Assembly: GCA_018221165.1 (NCBI GenBank)
Contig: JAAOYD010000050.1
Coordinates: forward strand, 1 to 10,046
Direction of reading: 5' to 3'
Source: Candidatus Woesearchaeota archaeon
GTDB lineage: Archaea > Nanobdellota > Nanobdellia > Woesearchaeales > UBA525
DNA: 10,046 nt
Of the stretch, positions 1 to 6,569 are shown in pieces (position 1 is the first letter of the stretch; each line of letters starts with the position of its first letter). A model generated the notes under the pieces. The model saw only the letters and a list, made by a program, of their open reading frames with translations. It did not search any database and was not told the DNA's origin. The position numbers and the translations under genes are program-made.

Positions 1-137
1 ACGCTGCGCATCAAACGCTCTTCATCAGGGCTGGAGGCGAGACTGCCGCTCATCTCGTCAGCTTCAGAATACTCACCAGGTAGCGTCACGTCGGGATCAT
101 CGCCGAGAGATTCATGGGGGCTTTCACCCGTCACCAC
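1..137 (-). CDS. Partial acidic protein of unknown function overlapping the end of the MoxR ATPase gene
   Basis: A reading frame stays open for about 45 codons from a GTG at 137 (or the adjacent GTG at 134) to the left edge. It overlaps the last codons of the upstream AAA+ ATPase gene in another frame, an arrangement typical of translational coupling. The visible residues are acidic and polar (Asp, Glu, Ser, Gly and Pro rich, for example GDDPDVTLPGEYSEADEM) and look like a disordered N-terminus rather than a folded domain. MoxR ATPases are usually followed by von Willebrand factor A or DUF58 partner proteins, so such a partner is the natural guess, but nothing visible proves it. The alternative ATG at 119 closes after nine codons, which favours the GTG frame. 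The exact start is uncertain, and the gene is cut by the window edge. Confidence 0.5.
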   Translation of the reverse strand, partial: MVTGESPHESLGDDPDVTLPGEYSEADEMSGSLASSPDEERLMRS

Positions 138-1086
138 CCAACGAATGGTCCGTTGAGAACTCTGCGAACTTGTCCGCGACGTAGGTCTCGACATCTTCGA
201 GATACTTCACGCTCGGTTTCAATGAGATGCGATGACTTAACACTGAGACAATCACTGCCGCAACATCCTGCGGTGTGACGCGCTTTCCATCGCGCAAGCG
301 AGCGACGGCTTTTGCTCGGTCAACAACGCCAAGCGTCGCACGGACACTTGGGCGCTTCTCAATGTTCTTGTCCTCACGAAGCTGACGCACAAACGCGATG
401 ACACCTTCAAGAAGAGGCTGGGGAAACTCAACCTCTAGATTTATGCTTTGTTCGGTGACGATAGTATGCTCAATCTCTGCGCTTTCAGGATATCCCATCA
501 TGACCAAATCGAAACGGTCAAGGAAGACATCGCTTAGCTTCTCTGTTGAGCTGTCGTCTGGATTCATCGTGCCGATGAAGAGAAACTCCGCAGGGAAATC
601 CATTTCATAGCCGCCGAGAGTTACCTTTCGTTCCTCTAACACTTGCAATAAGGCGTTCTGGAGCTTATCGCTGCATCTATTAATCTCATCGAAGAAGAGA
701 ATGCCGCCATGGGCCCTGAAGATTTTTCCAGGACAGAACGCTTCAGGACTGAGCGGGCCGTGTTTCAGCGCCTTAAGGGGGTCGATATCGCCGATGAGGT
801 CCTCAGCAGTGAGATCTGGGCTGCCTTGGACACGGACGAATCGCTCCTCGCCAGAACGCTTCGCAACTTCCTGCCATGGGAAGCACGGAGTGACCTCTTT
901 CTCAGGAAGCAGCCGTGCCACGTTCTTTGCCAGAGTGGTTTTGCCGATGCCCGGTGGGCCGACGATAATCACGTTGCGTTCCACCAGGAGAGCTGATTTC
1001 AGCGCTAGCTTCACAGGCTCTTGCCCTCTGATGTCATCTAATCCGCTCGTGTGGAGCGCGTCCAGGAATTCTTTGTCGATTGCCAT
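124..1086 (-). CDS. MoxR/ChlI-family AAA+ ATPase
   Basis: Predicted 320-residue cytoplasmic AAA+ ATPase of the MoxR/magnesium-chelatase-I type (COG0714-like). These ATPases use ATP hydrolysis as chaperones to remodel or activate partner proteins, commonly von Willebrand A-domain proteins. Visible motifs are Walker A GPPGIGKT at residues 43-50, Walker B ILFFDE at 129-134 followed by the family-typical INR, sensor 1 GTMNP at 172-176, and an arginine finger in LDRFD near residue 191. An Arg-containing RPSVRAT segment, probably sensor 2, lies toward the C-terminus. Length matches the family. I chose ATG at 1086 over an upstream TTG at 1095 because a TATA box lies at the distance expected for a leaderless transcript starting at 1086. 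The gene is divergent from the pilin operon. The downstream gene overlaps its end, so a two-gene unit with a partner is likely. The exact substrate cannot be read from the sequence. Confidence 0.9.
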   Translation of the reverse strand: MAIDKEFLDALHTSGLDDIRGQEPVKLALKSALLVERNVIIVGPPGIGKTTLAKNVARLLPEKEVTPCFPWQEVAKRSGEERFVRVQGSPDLTAEDLIGDIDPLKALKHGPLSPEAFCPGKIFRAHGGILFFDEINRCSDKLQNALLQVLEERKVTLGGYEMDFPAEFLFIGTMNPDDSSTEKLSDVFLDRFDLVMMGYPESAEIEHTIVTEQSINLEVEFPQPLLEGVIAFVRQLREDKNIEKRPSVRATLGVVDRAKAVARLRDGKRVTPQDVAAVIVSVLSHRISLKPSVKYLEDVETYVADKFAEFSTDHSLGGDG

Positions 1087-1110
1087 AAGCCACAACGCAA
1101 GACCTATGGG

Positions 1111-1118
1111 CTTTATAA
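1111..1118 (-). promoter_or_regulatory. TATA box for the MoxR-type ATPase gene
   Basis: On the minus strand this reads CTTTATAA on the plus strand, that is TTATAAAG. Its centre is about 29 bases upstream of the ATG at 1086. Archaeal transcription normally starts 24-28 bases downstream of the TATA centre, so the predicted message would begin at or within a few bases of the ATG. This supports a leaderless transcript and the ATG start. Confidence 0.5.
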
Positions 1119-1147
1119 CGTTTTGGCGCTGTGTGCTTATAAAAAAC

Positions 1148-1155
1148 TATATAAG
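1148..1155 (+). promoter_or_regulatory. TATA box for the pilin/adhesin operon
   Basis: TATATAAG is centred about 50 bases upstream of the GTG start at 1202. It predicts a transcription start near 1177 and a leader of about 25 bases containing the Shine-Dalgarno-like element at 1188-1194. A second TATA-like stretch (TTATAAAA, 1137-1144) lies just upstream. The two form an inverted repeat, CTTATA at 1136-1141 and TATAAG at 1150-1155. Confidence 0.5.
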
Positions 1156-1187
1156 TGGTCATGTCGAAGAAAGCTACGTAGGAGTAT

Positions 1188-1194
1188 GGTGGTG
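1188..1194 (+). promoter_or_regulatory. Shine-Dalgarno-like element deciding the GTG start of the giant surface protein
   Basis: GGTGGTG ends seven bases before the GTG at 1202 and matches part of the archaeal consensus GGAGGTGAT. The open frame extends far upstream, antisense to the MoxR gene. This element, together with the class III signal peptide that begins directly after the GTG, fixes the start here. Confidence 0.45.
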
Positions 1195-1201
1195 TCTTGA
1201 G

Positions 1202-4200
1202 GTGGGACTACGCAAACGTCCAGGCCAGATCAGTCTTGAGTATCTGCTGATTATAGGCTTCACCTTTGCTATTATCATCCCCGGCATTTATTTCTTCCAA
1301 GCCTACAGCCAAAGCAGCGTTTCTGGCTTTGGGACAGCGCAATACGACAAGCTCGGCAACGAAATAGTTGGGACTGCTGTGCAAACTCTCGCTCAAGGTA
1401 AAGGTTCGTGGCTCACTCTTGATTTGTTGGTGCCAGAAAGCGTCCTCAATATCACAGTGGACGACCAAGGTCGCGAACTCGTCATCACCTACCTCGGCCC
1501 CTTCGGTCCAACGGAAGCGGTCTTCTTCAGTGACGATGTTGCCATCAGAAACAAGGACGCGAGCGATGGATCTATTTACTCAAGTGGCGTCCATGGTGGG
1601 CGGCTCACTCTCAAGTTCGTCGCCGGCTCGAACAACAACGTCAGCATCGAAGAGGATACGGGCTGGTGGACGCAACCCGTTGAGTATTGCGAGAACGATG
1701 ATGAATGTCTCCAACATTCGCGAGACGATACTGACTGTTACCATCGTGCATTCTGTGATAACGAGGTTTGTACTTTTGACATACCTCCTGATCCTGATTC
1801 GCTTGGTAGCTTTGGTGGCTGCGACGGCAACTTTAGATATCCTGGTGGAGTGCAATGCATTTTCAACCTTTCAGTTGAGCCTGACTGCACTGACGATGGT
1901 TGGGATTGCCCATACTCAACACAAACAGTTAACTGTCGGACCCCTGGTTTGGTTGTTTTGAGAGATGGTGACACACCGCTTTGCTGGCATCGACTCCCTG
2001 AGGTGAGTGGTTCTGCCTTTTGCAACGCTACCGGTTGCCATGTCAACGCTGACGACGGATGGCGGTGCGCAGATTCTGATTGCAATGCAACCTTTGGTTG
2101 GAATAACACGCTGTGCATAGGTGACAGGCCCTACATCTATAGCATCTATCTCAACGCGACGGATAGTCCTGTGAACAGCTCCGACGCGAACCTCACTGCA
2201 TGGCCGAATGGCATCGTCAATCCGAACGACGGTCACTTCAGCATCCTCTACGACTGGCGCGTCAACGACGAAAGCATTGCGGTCGTGAACATGCACTTCG
2301 ATGTGAACGAGAGCGCCGGCGAGAACAAGACGAGAGATTACAGTACGTGGGAGAATCATGGTGAGGTCTTTGGTGCACGCTGGAACGCTACTGGTGGCTG
2401 GAACAAGAGTGGTGGGTACGAGTTCGACGGTGAACATACCGACGCTGACGGCCCCGATCACATTATTATTCCTGGAGACGACCTCTCTACTACCGGTCAG
2501 CAATTCACTGTTTCGTTCTGGTTCTCGCCAGACGGACTCATTGACTCAAGTCACAGAGAGAACATGACCCTCGTCGAGAAACGGGAATTGACTGGAGACT
2601 GGCAGATACACTTCCTGACGAGCGATGCAGGGATGCTTCGTTGGCGTTCATACGTTGGTAATGTCCGGACGCAGCGCACATCATGGGAACCAGGAGAATG
2701 GTACCATATCACGACTGTTTATGAAAACAACACCGAAGCACGCATCTATGTTAATGGTATTGAGGATAATCGGCCCTCAGCACCACCTAACTATAATATT
2801 GGAGTACTCACGCAGAGCACTGATGACATCTTCCTCGGGACGCGTTTCGACAACTCTCATCGGTTCAAAGGTAGCATGGATGAATTCAAAATCTACAAAC
2901 GCGCACTCTCTTCGCGAGAAGTCCTCGCACTCTACGAGAACAAGACTTGGACGCTCGACAGCCTGCAGACACGCGGCGGCGACACGTGGCAAGTCTGTGG
3001 TACGCCAAGCGATGGTATCTACAATGGTTCTACGACTTGCAGCAATGAACTCTTCATCAAGAACAATCCACCGGTCATCAACAGCTTGCTCCTGCAAGCG
3101 AGTGACCATCCAGCGAACAGTTCTGACGCTGACCTCACAGCGATTCCGGACGTGATTGACCCTGACGGCTACCCGGTGCACATCCTCTACGACTGGCGGC
3201 TCGGTGGTACAAGCATCGCGGTCGTGAATATGGGCTTTGATGTTGAACATGGCTCAAACAACCAGACGAAAGATTACAGCACCTATCACAATAACGGTAC
3301 TATCGGTGATGGTAGTGACACCGACACGATGCCGACCTGGAACAAGACTGGCGGCTGGAATGGGACGGGCGCGTATATGTTTGATGATAATGATTATATT
3401 GCAATCCCTGGTGATGATCTTTCAACAGCGCCGTTCAGTATTAGTTTCTGGTTCAAACCGAACACAACAATAAACGCGGCTCCACCAGAAATATACAATA
3501 TTTTCGAAAAAGATGATGATGGAAACAGAGCCAATGGTTTCCAGATATTTTTTACTGCTGATGCTGGAAGGATGCGTTTCCACAGTTATAGTGGTGCTAT
3601 CTGGACGAATACTGCATTGTGGGAGAATGATATCTGGTATCATGTTGTTGCTGTTTATGATGGTGGTACGGGAAGTGATTTCATCTATGTCAATGGTGTC
3701 CTTGATAACTATAACAATGATTACACACTTGAGAATCTGAACATGAATGCTGAAGACTTTGTTCTTGGTAATAATCCTAATAGGCCTTTGGAGTATGGTC
3801 TTCCTGCCACATTCGACAACGTCCAGGTATTCAAGCACGCACTCTCTAACAAGCAGGTTGCAGCACTCTATGATAACCGCACTGACTATCTCCGTCGTGA
3901 GGAGACGAGTACTGGAGATGTCTGGAGTGTGTGTGGTACGCCGAACGATGGCCACGACGACGGCGCAGAAGTGTGCAGCAACGATGTTCCCATCGCTAAG
4001 CACCCTTGTAAGAACAACGACTTTGGCATGCAGTACGCTTACTGTCGCGAGATGAGCATCAGCTACATGAGCTTGGCCACGCTCAATGATTATCAGGTTG
4101 AGGTTGACCTGAGTTCGCTTCACCCTGGACTGCTCGGCAGCTGGCACTTTAATGAAGGCAGTGGAACCGTAGCGAAAGACTCCTCTGGAAACGGGCATGA

Positions 4201-5560
4201 TGGAACGCTCACCAACAGTCCCACATGGACTACTTCTGGAGTGGAAGGTGACTCACTCAGCTTCGTCGGGCCAACTCTTCGATATGTTGACATCGGGGAC
4301 GATGCTGCTTTCCAACAGAACAGGTATACTGTTTCTGCGTGGGTGAACATCCCATCAACAATCTACGAAACACAAACTGTCGTCGGGCGGAGAGATGCTT
4401 GGGATGAAACTAACTATATGGTGCGTATTGTCAGTTCGACTGGTAGGCCTCAGATTACCCATGTCAGACCTGATATTGGTAATACTATCGACAGCGTTAC
4501 TGGCACGACTGACTTGCGAAACGCTGGATGGAAACATGTTGTTGCCACCTATGATGGTAGTGAACAACGGATTTATGTCAATGGAGTGAGTGAAGGTTTT
4601 GTCGCTGCGGCAGATCCTGAAATGGGTGGTGGCCAACAAGTCCAGATAGGTCATGACCGGTCAGGCAATTTCCGTTTCGATGGTGATATCGACGAGGTTC
4701 GAATCTATGATCGCGCGTTGAGCGAGGATGAAGTTAAGACCGAGTTCTGCACTGGCGCAAGCAAACTTAATATTCCTACTTTATTCTGCGTTGATTACTT
4801 CAAGTCTCACTCCTATATTGGTGCTGACTACCGTTTTACAGATCTTGATGGAGCGATTCGATTCCCTCACTGGCTTGAGCATGACAACAAAGCCTGGGTG
4901 AAGATTCCGACCATCAGTCCATTGGCTGGCATCCCGCCGTTCTACTTCTACTACGGTCTTAAGGACGCGACCGATTTGAGCGATGGCGACGCGACCTTCA
5001 TCCTCTTCGATGACTTCAACGACGGCGTCGTCGACTTAGGTAAATGGACACCCACAACTACTATTGGAGGAACAATCACAGAATCTAATGGTATCATTGA
5101 TGTCAACGATGGAACTGTAGGGGCGGTTGCTGAGCTTACCTCAGTAATTAGTGTCTCCGAGCCTGTAATCGTCGAGCGAATCCTACAATTTCCCACACAA
5201 ACAACTACGTCACGAAACCGCTTCGGTCCTCGACGCTCTGATCTCGACTCAGGTATTTTCTTCAGTCCTCTTAGACCCCATTGGCTCTTTGGTCCAGTGC
5301 CGTTTGTTACTGTTCCTCTTAACACTCAGTTAGAGATGGAAAACATCTTCCAGGGAACAACTTTCATGTGGAATGTTAGGAATCTTGAAACAGATACGCA
5401 GATTTTTAGTTTAAGCACTATAGGAGGAACGCATTATGGCAAGATTTCAACGAATGGTGGCACTGATGGATACGCTAGAGTCCAAATGGACCGCATCCTC
5501 GCTCGAGTATACGCCAGCCCGGGCACGGAGCCAACAGTAGCTATAGGAGAAGAAAACTGA
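1202..5560 (+). CDS. Giant pilin-like surface adhesin with class III signal peptide, Cys-rich region, three LamG domains and a DUF2341-like region
   Basis: Predicted 1452-residue extracellular protein. Residues 1-8 plus QISLEY form a class III (EppA/FlaK-type) prepilin signal: cleavage after Gly8, Glu at +5, hydrophobic helix at about 14-32. Residues 9 to about 155 form a pilin-like domain homologous to the next gene's product. Residues 162-308 hold 16 cysteines, probably disulfide-bonded. Two tandem ~314-residue units follow (about 317-622 and 626-931), each an Ig-like domain with a LamG jellyroll inserted in it (LamG at about 361-582 and 673-895). A third LamG (977-1178) interrupts a DUF2341-like domain (about 951-972 and 1205-1276), and a final beta-rich region reaches the C-terminus. 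There are 24 N-X-S/T sequons, all before residue 893. LamG and DUF2341 domains are commonly carbohydrate- or surface-binding. I infer a glycosylated filament-anchored or filament-tip adhesin. GTG start; the stop overlaps the next ATG by one base. Ligand unknown. Confidence 0.88.
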   Translation: MGLRKRPGQISLEYLLIIGFTFAIIIPGIYFFQAYSQSSVSGFGTAQYDKLGNEIVGTAVQTLAQGKGSWLTLDLLVPESVLNITVDDQGRELVITYLGPFGPTEAVFFSDDVAIRNKDASDGSIYSSGVHGGRLTLKFVAGSNNNVSIEEDTGWWTQPVEYCENDDECLQHSRDDTDCYHRAFCDNEVCTFDIPPDPDSLGSFGGCDGNFRYPGGVQCIFNLSVEPDCTDDGWDCPYSTQTVNCRTPGLVVLRDGDTPLCWHRLPEVSGSAFCNATGCHVNADDGWRCADSDCNATFGWNNTLCIGDRPYIYSIYLNATDSPVNSSDANLTAWPNGIVNPNDGHFSILYDWRVNDESIAVVNMHFDVNESAGENKTRDYSTWENHGEVFGARWNATGGWNKSGGYEFDGEHTDADGPDHIIIPGDDLSTTGQQFTVSFWFSPDGLIDSSHRENMTLVEKRELTGDWQIHFLTSDAGMLRWRSYVGNVRTQRTSWEPGEWYHITTVYENNTEARIYVNGIEDNRPSAPPNYNIGVLTQSTDDIFLGTRFDNSHRFKGSMDEFKIYKRALSSREVLALYENKTWTLDSLQTRGGDTWQVCGTPSDGIYNGSTTCSNELFIKNNPPVINSLLLQASDHPANSSDADLTAIPDVIDPDGYPVHILYDWRLGGTSIAVVNMGFDVEHGSNNQTKDYSTYHNNGTIGDGSDTDTMPTWNKTGGWNGTGAYMFDDNDYIAIPGDDLSTAPFSISFWFKPNTTINAAPPEIYNIFEKDDDGNRANGFQIFFTADAGRMRFHSYSGAIWTNTALWENDIWYHVVAVYDGGTGSDFIYVNGVLDNYNNDYTLENLNMNAEDFVLGNNPNRPLEYGLPATFDNVQVFKHALSNKQVAALYDNRTDYLRREETSTGDVWSVCGTPNDGHDDGAEVCSNDVPIAKHPCKNNDFGMQYAYCREMSISYMSLATLNDYQVEVDLSSLHPGLLGSWHFNEGSGTVAKDSSGNGHDGTLTNSPTWTTSGVEGDSLSFVGPTLRYVDIGDDAAFQQNRYTVSAWVNIPSTIYETQTVVGRRDAWDETNYMVRIVSSTGRPQITHVRPDIGNTIDSVTGTTDLRNAGWKHVVATYDGSEQRIYVNGVSEGFVAAADPEMGGGQQVQIGHDRSGNFRFDGDIDEVRIYDRALSEDEVKTEFCTGASKLNIPTLFCVDYFKSHSYIGADYRFTDLDGAIRFPHWLEHDNKAWVKIPTISPLAGIPPFYFYYGLKDATDLSDGDATFILFDDFNDGVVDLGKWTPTTTIGGTITESNGIIDVNDGTVGAVAELTSVISVSEPVIVERILQFPTQTTTSRNRFGPRRSDLDSGIFFSPLRPHWLFGPVPFVTVPLNTQLEMENIFQGTTFMWNVRNLETDTQIFSLSTIGGTHYGKISTNGGTDGYARVQMDRILARVYASPGTEPTVAIGEEN
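2152..3990 (+). repeat. Two tandem ~940-base coding repeats (Ig-like domain with nested LamG)
   Basis: Unit 1 runs from about 2152 to 3060 and unit 2 from about 3097 to 3990, offset by 936-942 bases. Corresponding landmarks are the sequences encoding NSSDANLTA / NSSDADLTA, ILYDWR, SIAVVNM, GDDLST, VCGTPxDG and CSN. An exact 18-base match, CATCCTCTACGACTGGCG, lies at 2242 and 3181. Identity is high in the flanking Ig-like parts and lower inside the LamG parts, so this is an old duplication or one that exchanges unevenly. Confidence 0.85.
5545..5549 (+). promoter_or_regulatory. Ribosome binding site of the stand-alone pilin gene
   Basis: AGGAG lies within the last codons of the giant gene, ten bases before the ATG at 5560. 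It selects that ATG, which overlaps the upstream stop codon. Confidence 0.5.
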
Positions 5561-6012
5561 TGACGCGCGCGCAGATGAGCCTCGAATATCTCCTTCTCAT
5601 TGGTTTCGCGATAGCAGTCTTGTTGCCAGGTATCTATCTCCTCTACACACACAACCAAAGTTCCTCTTCAGACATTAGTGGCGCGCAATACGCACTCCTC
5701 GGCGAAGAACTCATCAGCGCCGCGAAGAAGACTGTCGCCCAAGGCGATGGTTCTTACATCACTGTGAATGCACGGCTTCCAGATAATCTTCTTAATATTA
5801 ACATCTCAAACGGCGGGAAAGAATTAGTTATGATTTACCAAACACCCTATGGGCCTAGTCGGTCCGTCTTCTTCTCAGATTCGGTCATCCTCGCGAATGG
5901 TACTGGAGAAGATGGCACTATCTTTGTCATCGAGCCACATGGTGGCAAGACTGCAGTACGTCTCTCGTCAAACCGCACTGGTGTTGTCTGGGTCAAGGAG
6001 TGGATTGCATGA
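5560..6012 (+). CDS. Class III signal peptide-containing pilin-like protein, paralog of the giant protein's N-terminal domain
   Basis: Predicted 150-residue type IV pilin-like protein. The signal is extremely short, MTRA followed by QMSLEY, with cleavage expected after Ala4, Glu at +5 of the mature protein and one hydrophobic helix (about residues 10-29). Known archaeal proteins of this class are cut by an EppA/FlaK-type peptidase and assemble through the helix into surface filaments. The whole protein aligns with the first ~150 residues of the giant upstream: shared features are SLEYLL, PGIY, a central TVAQGxGS-like segment, YGPS/FGPT followed by a VFFSD motif, and a HGG turn. Four N-glycosylation sequons are visible and no cysteine. 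The ATG overlaps the stop of the giant gene by one base. It is the likely major subunit if the giant is the adhesive minor component; that division of labour is inference. Confidence 0.88.
   Translation: MTRAQMSLEYLLLIGFAIAVLLPGIYLLYTHNQSSSSDISGAQYALLGEELISAAKKTVAQGDGSYITVNARLPDNLLNINISNGGKELVMIYQTPYGPSRSVFFSDSVILANGTGEDGTIFVIEPHGGKTAVRLSSNRTGVVWVKEWIA
5995..6000 (+). promoter_or_regulatory. Ribosome binding site of the third pilin-like gene
   Basis: AAGGAG ends eight bases before the ATG at 6009. This chooses that ATG over an in-frame GTG at 6000, which would begin inside the motif itself. Confidence 0.5.
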
Positions 6013-6509
6013 GGGGACAAAGTGGCATCGAGTTCATAGTTCTTCTTGGCTTCCTCATGATGGTCTTCCTCGGCTTCAGTATGGTCATCCAGGACAAGAT
6101 TACGGAACAGCATCGGGTGAACCAGCGGGATCTCAGTGTGCAGTTGGCAGACCTCATTGAACGGGAGCTTCTCTTGGCTGCGCGGGTCAATCCTGGCTAC
6201 AGCCGCGACTTTGACCTGCCATTGTCGCTTGGTGGTGAAGGCTACAACGTCAGCCTCGAAGGCAATGACACACTCGTCATCAACCGTATCGGTGAGGAAT
6301 ACATCCGCTTTTTGAGTGTCAACGTGACAAGGATTTTTACTTCGGGGGGGCCTGTTGACGAACGCATCGTCGATTTTCAAGGAGGTCATCGCACAATCTA
6401 CATCCAGAAGAATATTTGGGGTTGTCTCTACATCAACCGGGATTGTGTCGAAGATGGCTGGGCGTTGCACGAATGTCCTGTCAGTTCTAGCGAGACTTGT
6501 GCCCCATAG
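6009..6509 (+). CDS. Minor pilin-like protein with class III signal peptide
   Basis: Predicted 166-residue protein. MRG followed by QSGIEF is a compact class III prepilin signal, with cleavage after Gly3 and Glu at +5. A hydrophobic helix spans about residues 9-27 and is followed by a charged heptad-like stretch (residues 28-55) that probably extends the pilin alpha helix. The C-terminal part is a short beta-rich domain with three N-glycosylation sequons. Its last 31 residues carry four cysteines (GC, DC, EC, TC), which could make two disulfides. It is not an obvious full-length paralog of the two upstream pilin-like proteins, so I call it a minor or accessory pilin. ATG overlaps the upstream TGA (ATGA). 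It is the last gene of the operon, as a new promoter follows. Confidence 0.8.
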   Translation: MRGQSGIEFIVLLGFLMMVFLGFSMVIQDKITEQHRVNQRDLSVQLADLIERELLLAARVNPGYSRDFDLPLSLGGEGYNVSLEGNDTLVINRIGEEYIRFLSVNVTRIFTSGGPVDERIVDFQGGHRTIYIQKNIWGCLYINRDCVEDGWALHECPVSSSETCAP

Positions 6510-6523
6510 AACCAACCGCAATC

Positions 6524-6531
6524 TTTATATA
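6524..6531 (+). promoter_or_regulatory. TATA box of the arvABC operon
   Basis: TTTATATA is centred about 43 bases before the ATG at 6570 and predicts a start near 6553 with a leader of about 16 bases. That leader carries AGGTGG at 6559-6564, a Shine-Dalgarno match five bases before the ATG. The element lies in the only gap between the pilin operon and the GTPase gene and indicates a separate transcription unit. Confidence 0.55.
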
Positions 6532-6569
6532 CTCCTGCTAGGGGGAGACAGTGTGGATAGGTGGACTGA

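Noticed and set aside
1161..1181. Six-codon mini reading frame (ATG to TAG) upstream of the giant gene, a possible leader peptide
   Set aside because: It would be on the transcript only if the upstream TATA-like element were used, it has no ribosome site, and its sequence shows nothing distinctive.
701..1201. In-frame extension of the giant surface protein by 167 codons upstream of 1202
   Set aside because: It is antisense to the well-supported MoxR-type ATPase and would bury the class III signal peptide inside the protein. The TATA box and Shine-Dalgarno-like element place the start at 1202.
2152..3990. Mobile element or assembly artefact as cause of the tandem repeat
   Set aside because: The units are diverged, in frame and follow domain boundaries, with no terminal inverted repeats or transposase, so a domain duplication explains them.
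3422..4198. 258-codon open frame on the minus strand opposite the giant gene
   Set aside because: It is a shadow of GAT/GGT/ACC-rich coding in repeat 2 and LamG3; the translation has no recognisable domain or promoter and lies wholly inside a convincing gene.
5847..6521. 224-codon open frame on the minus strand opposite the two small pilin genes
   Set aside because: The plus strand carries two genes with class III signals and good ribosome sites; the minus frame has no family features.
6510..6569. Possible replication origin near the arvABC (origin-associated) genes
   Set aside because: The 60-base gap has no origin-recognition-box repeats or AT-rich unwinding element beyond a TATA box, and no orc1/cdc6 gene is in the window.
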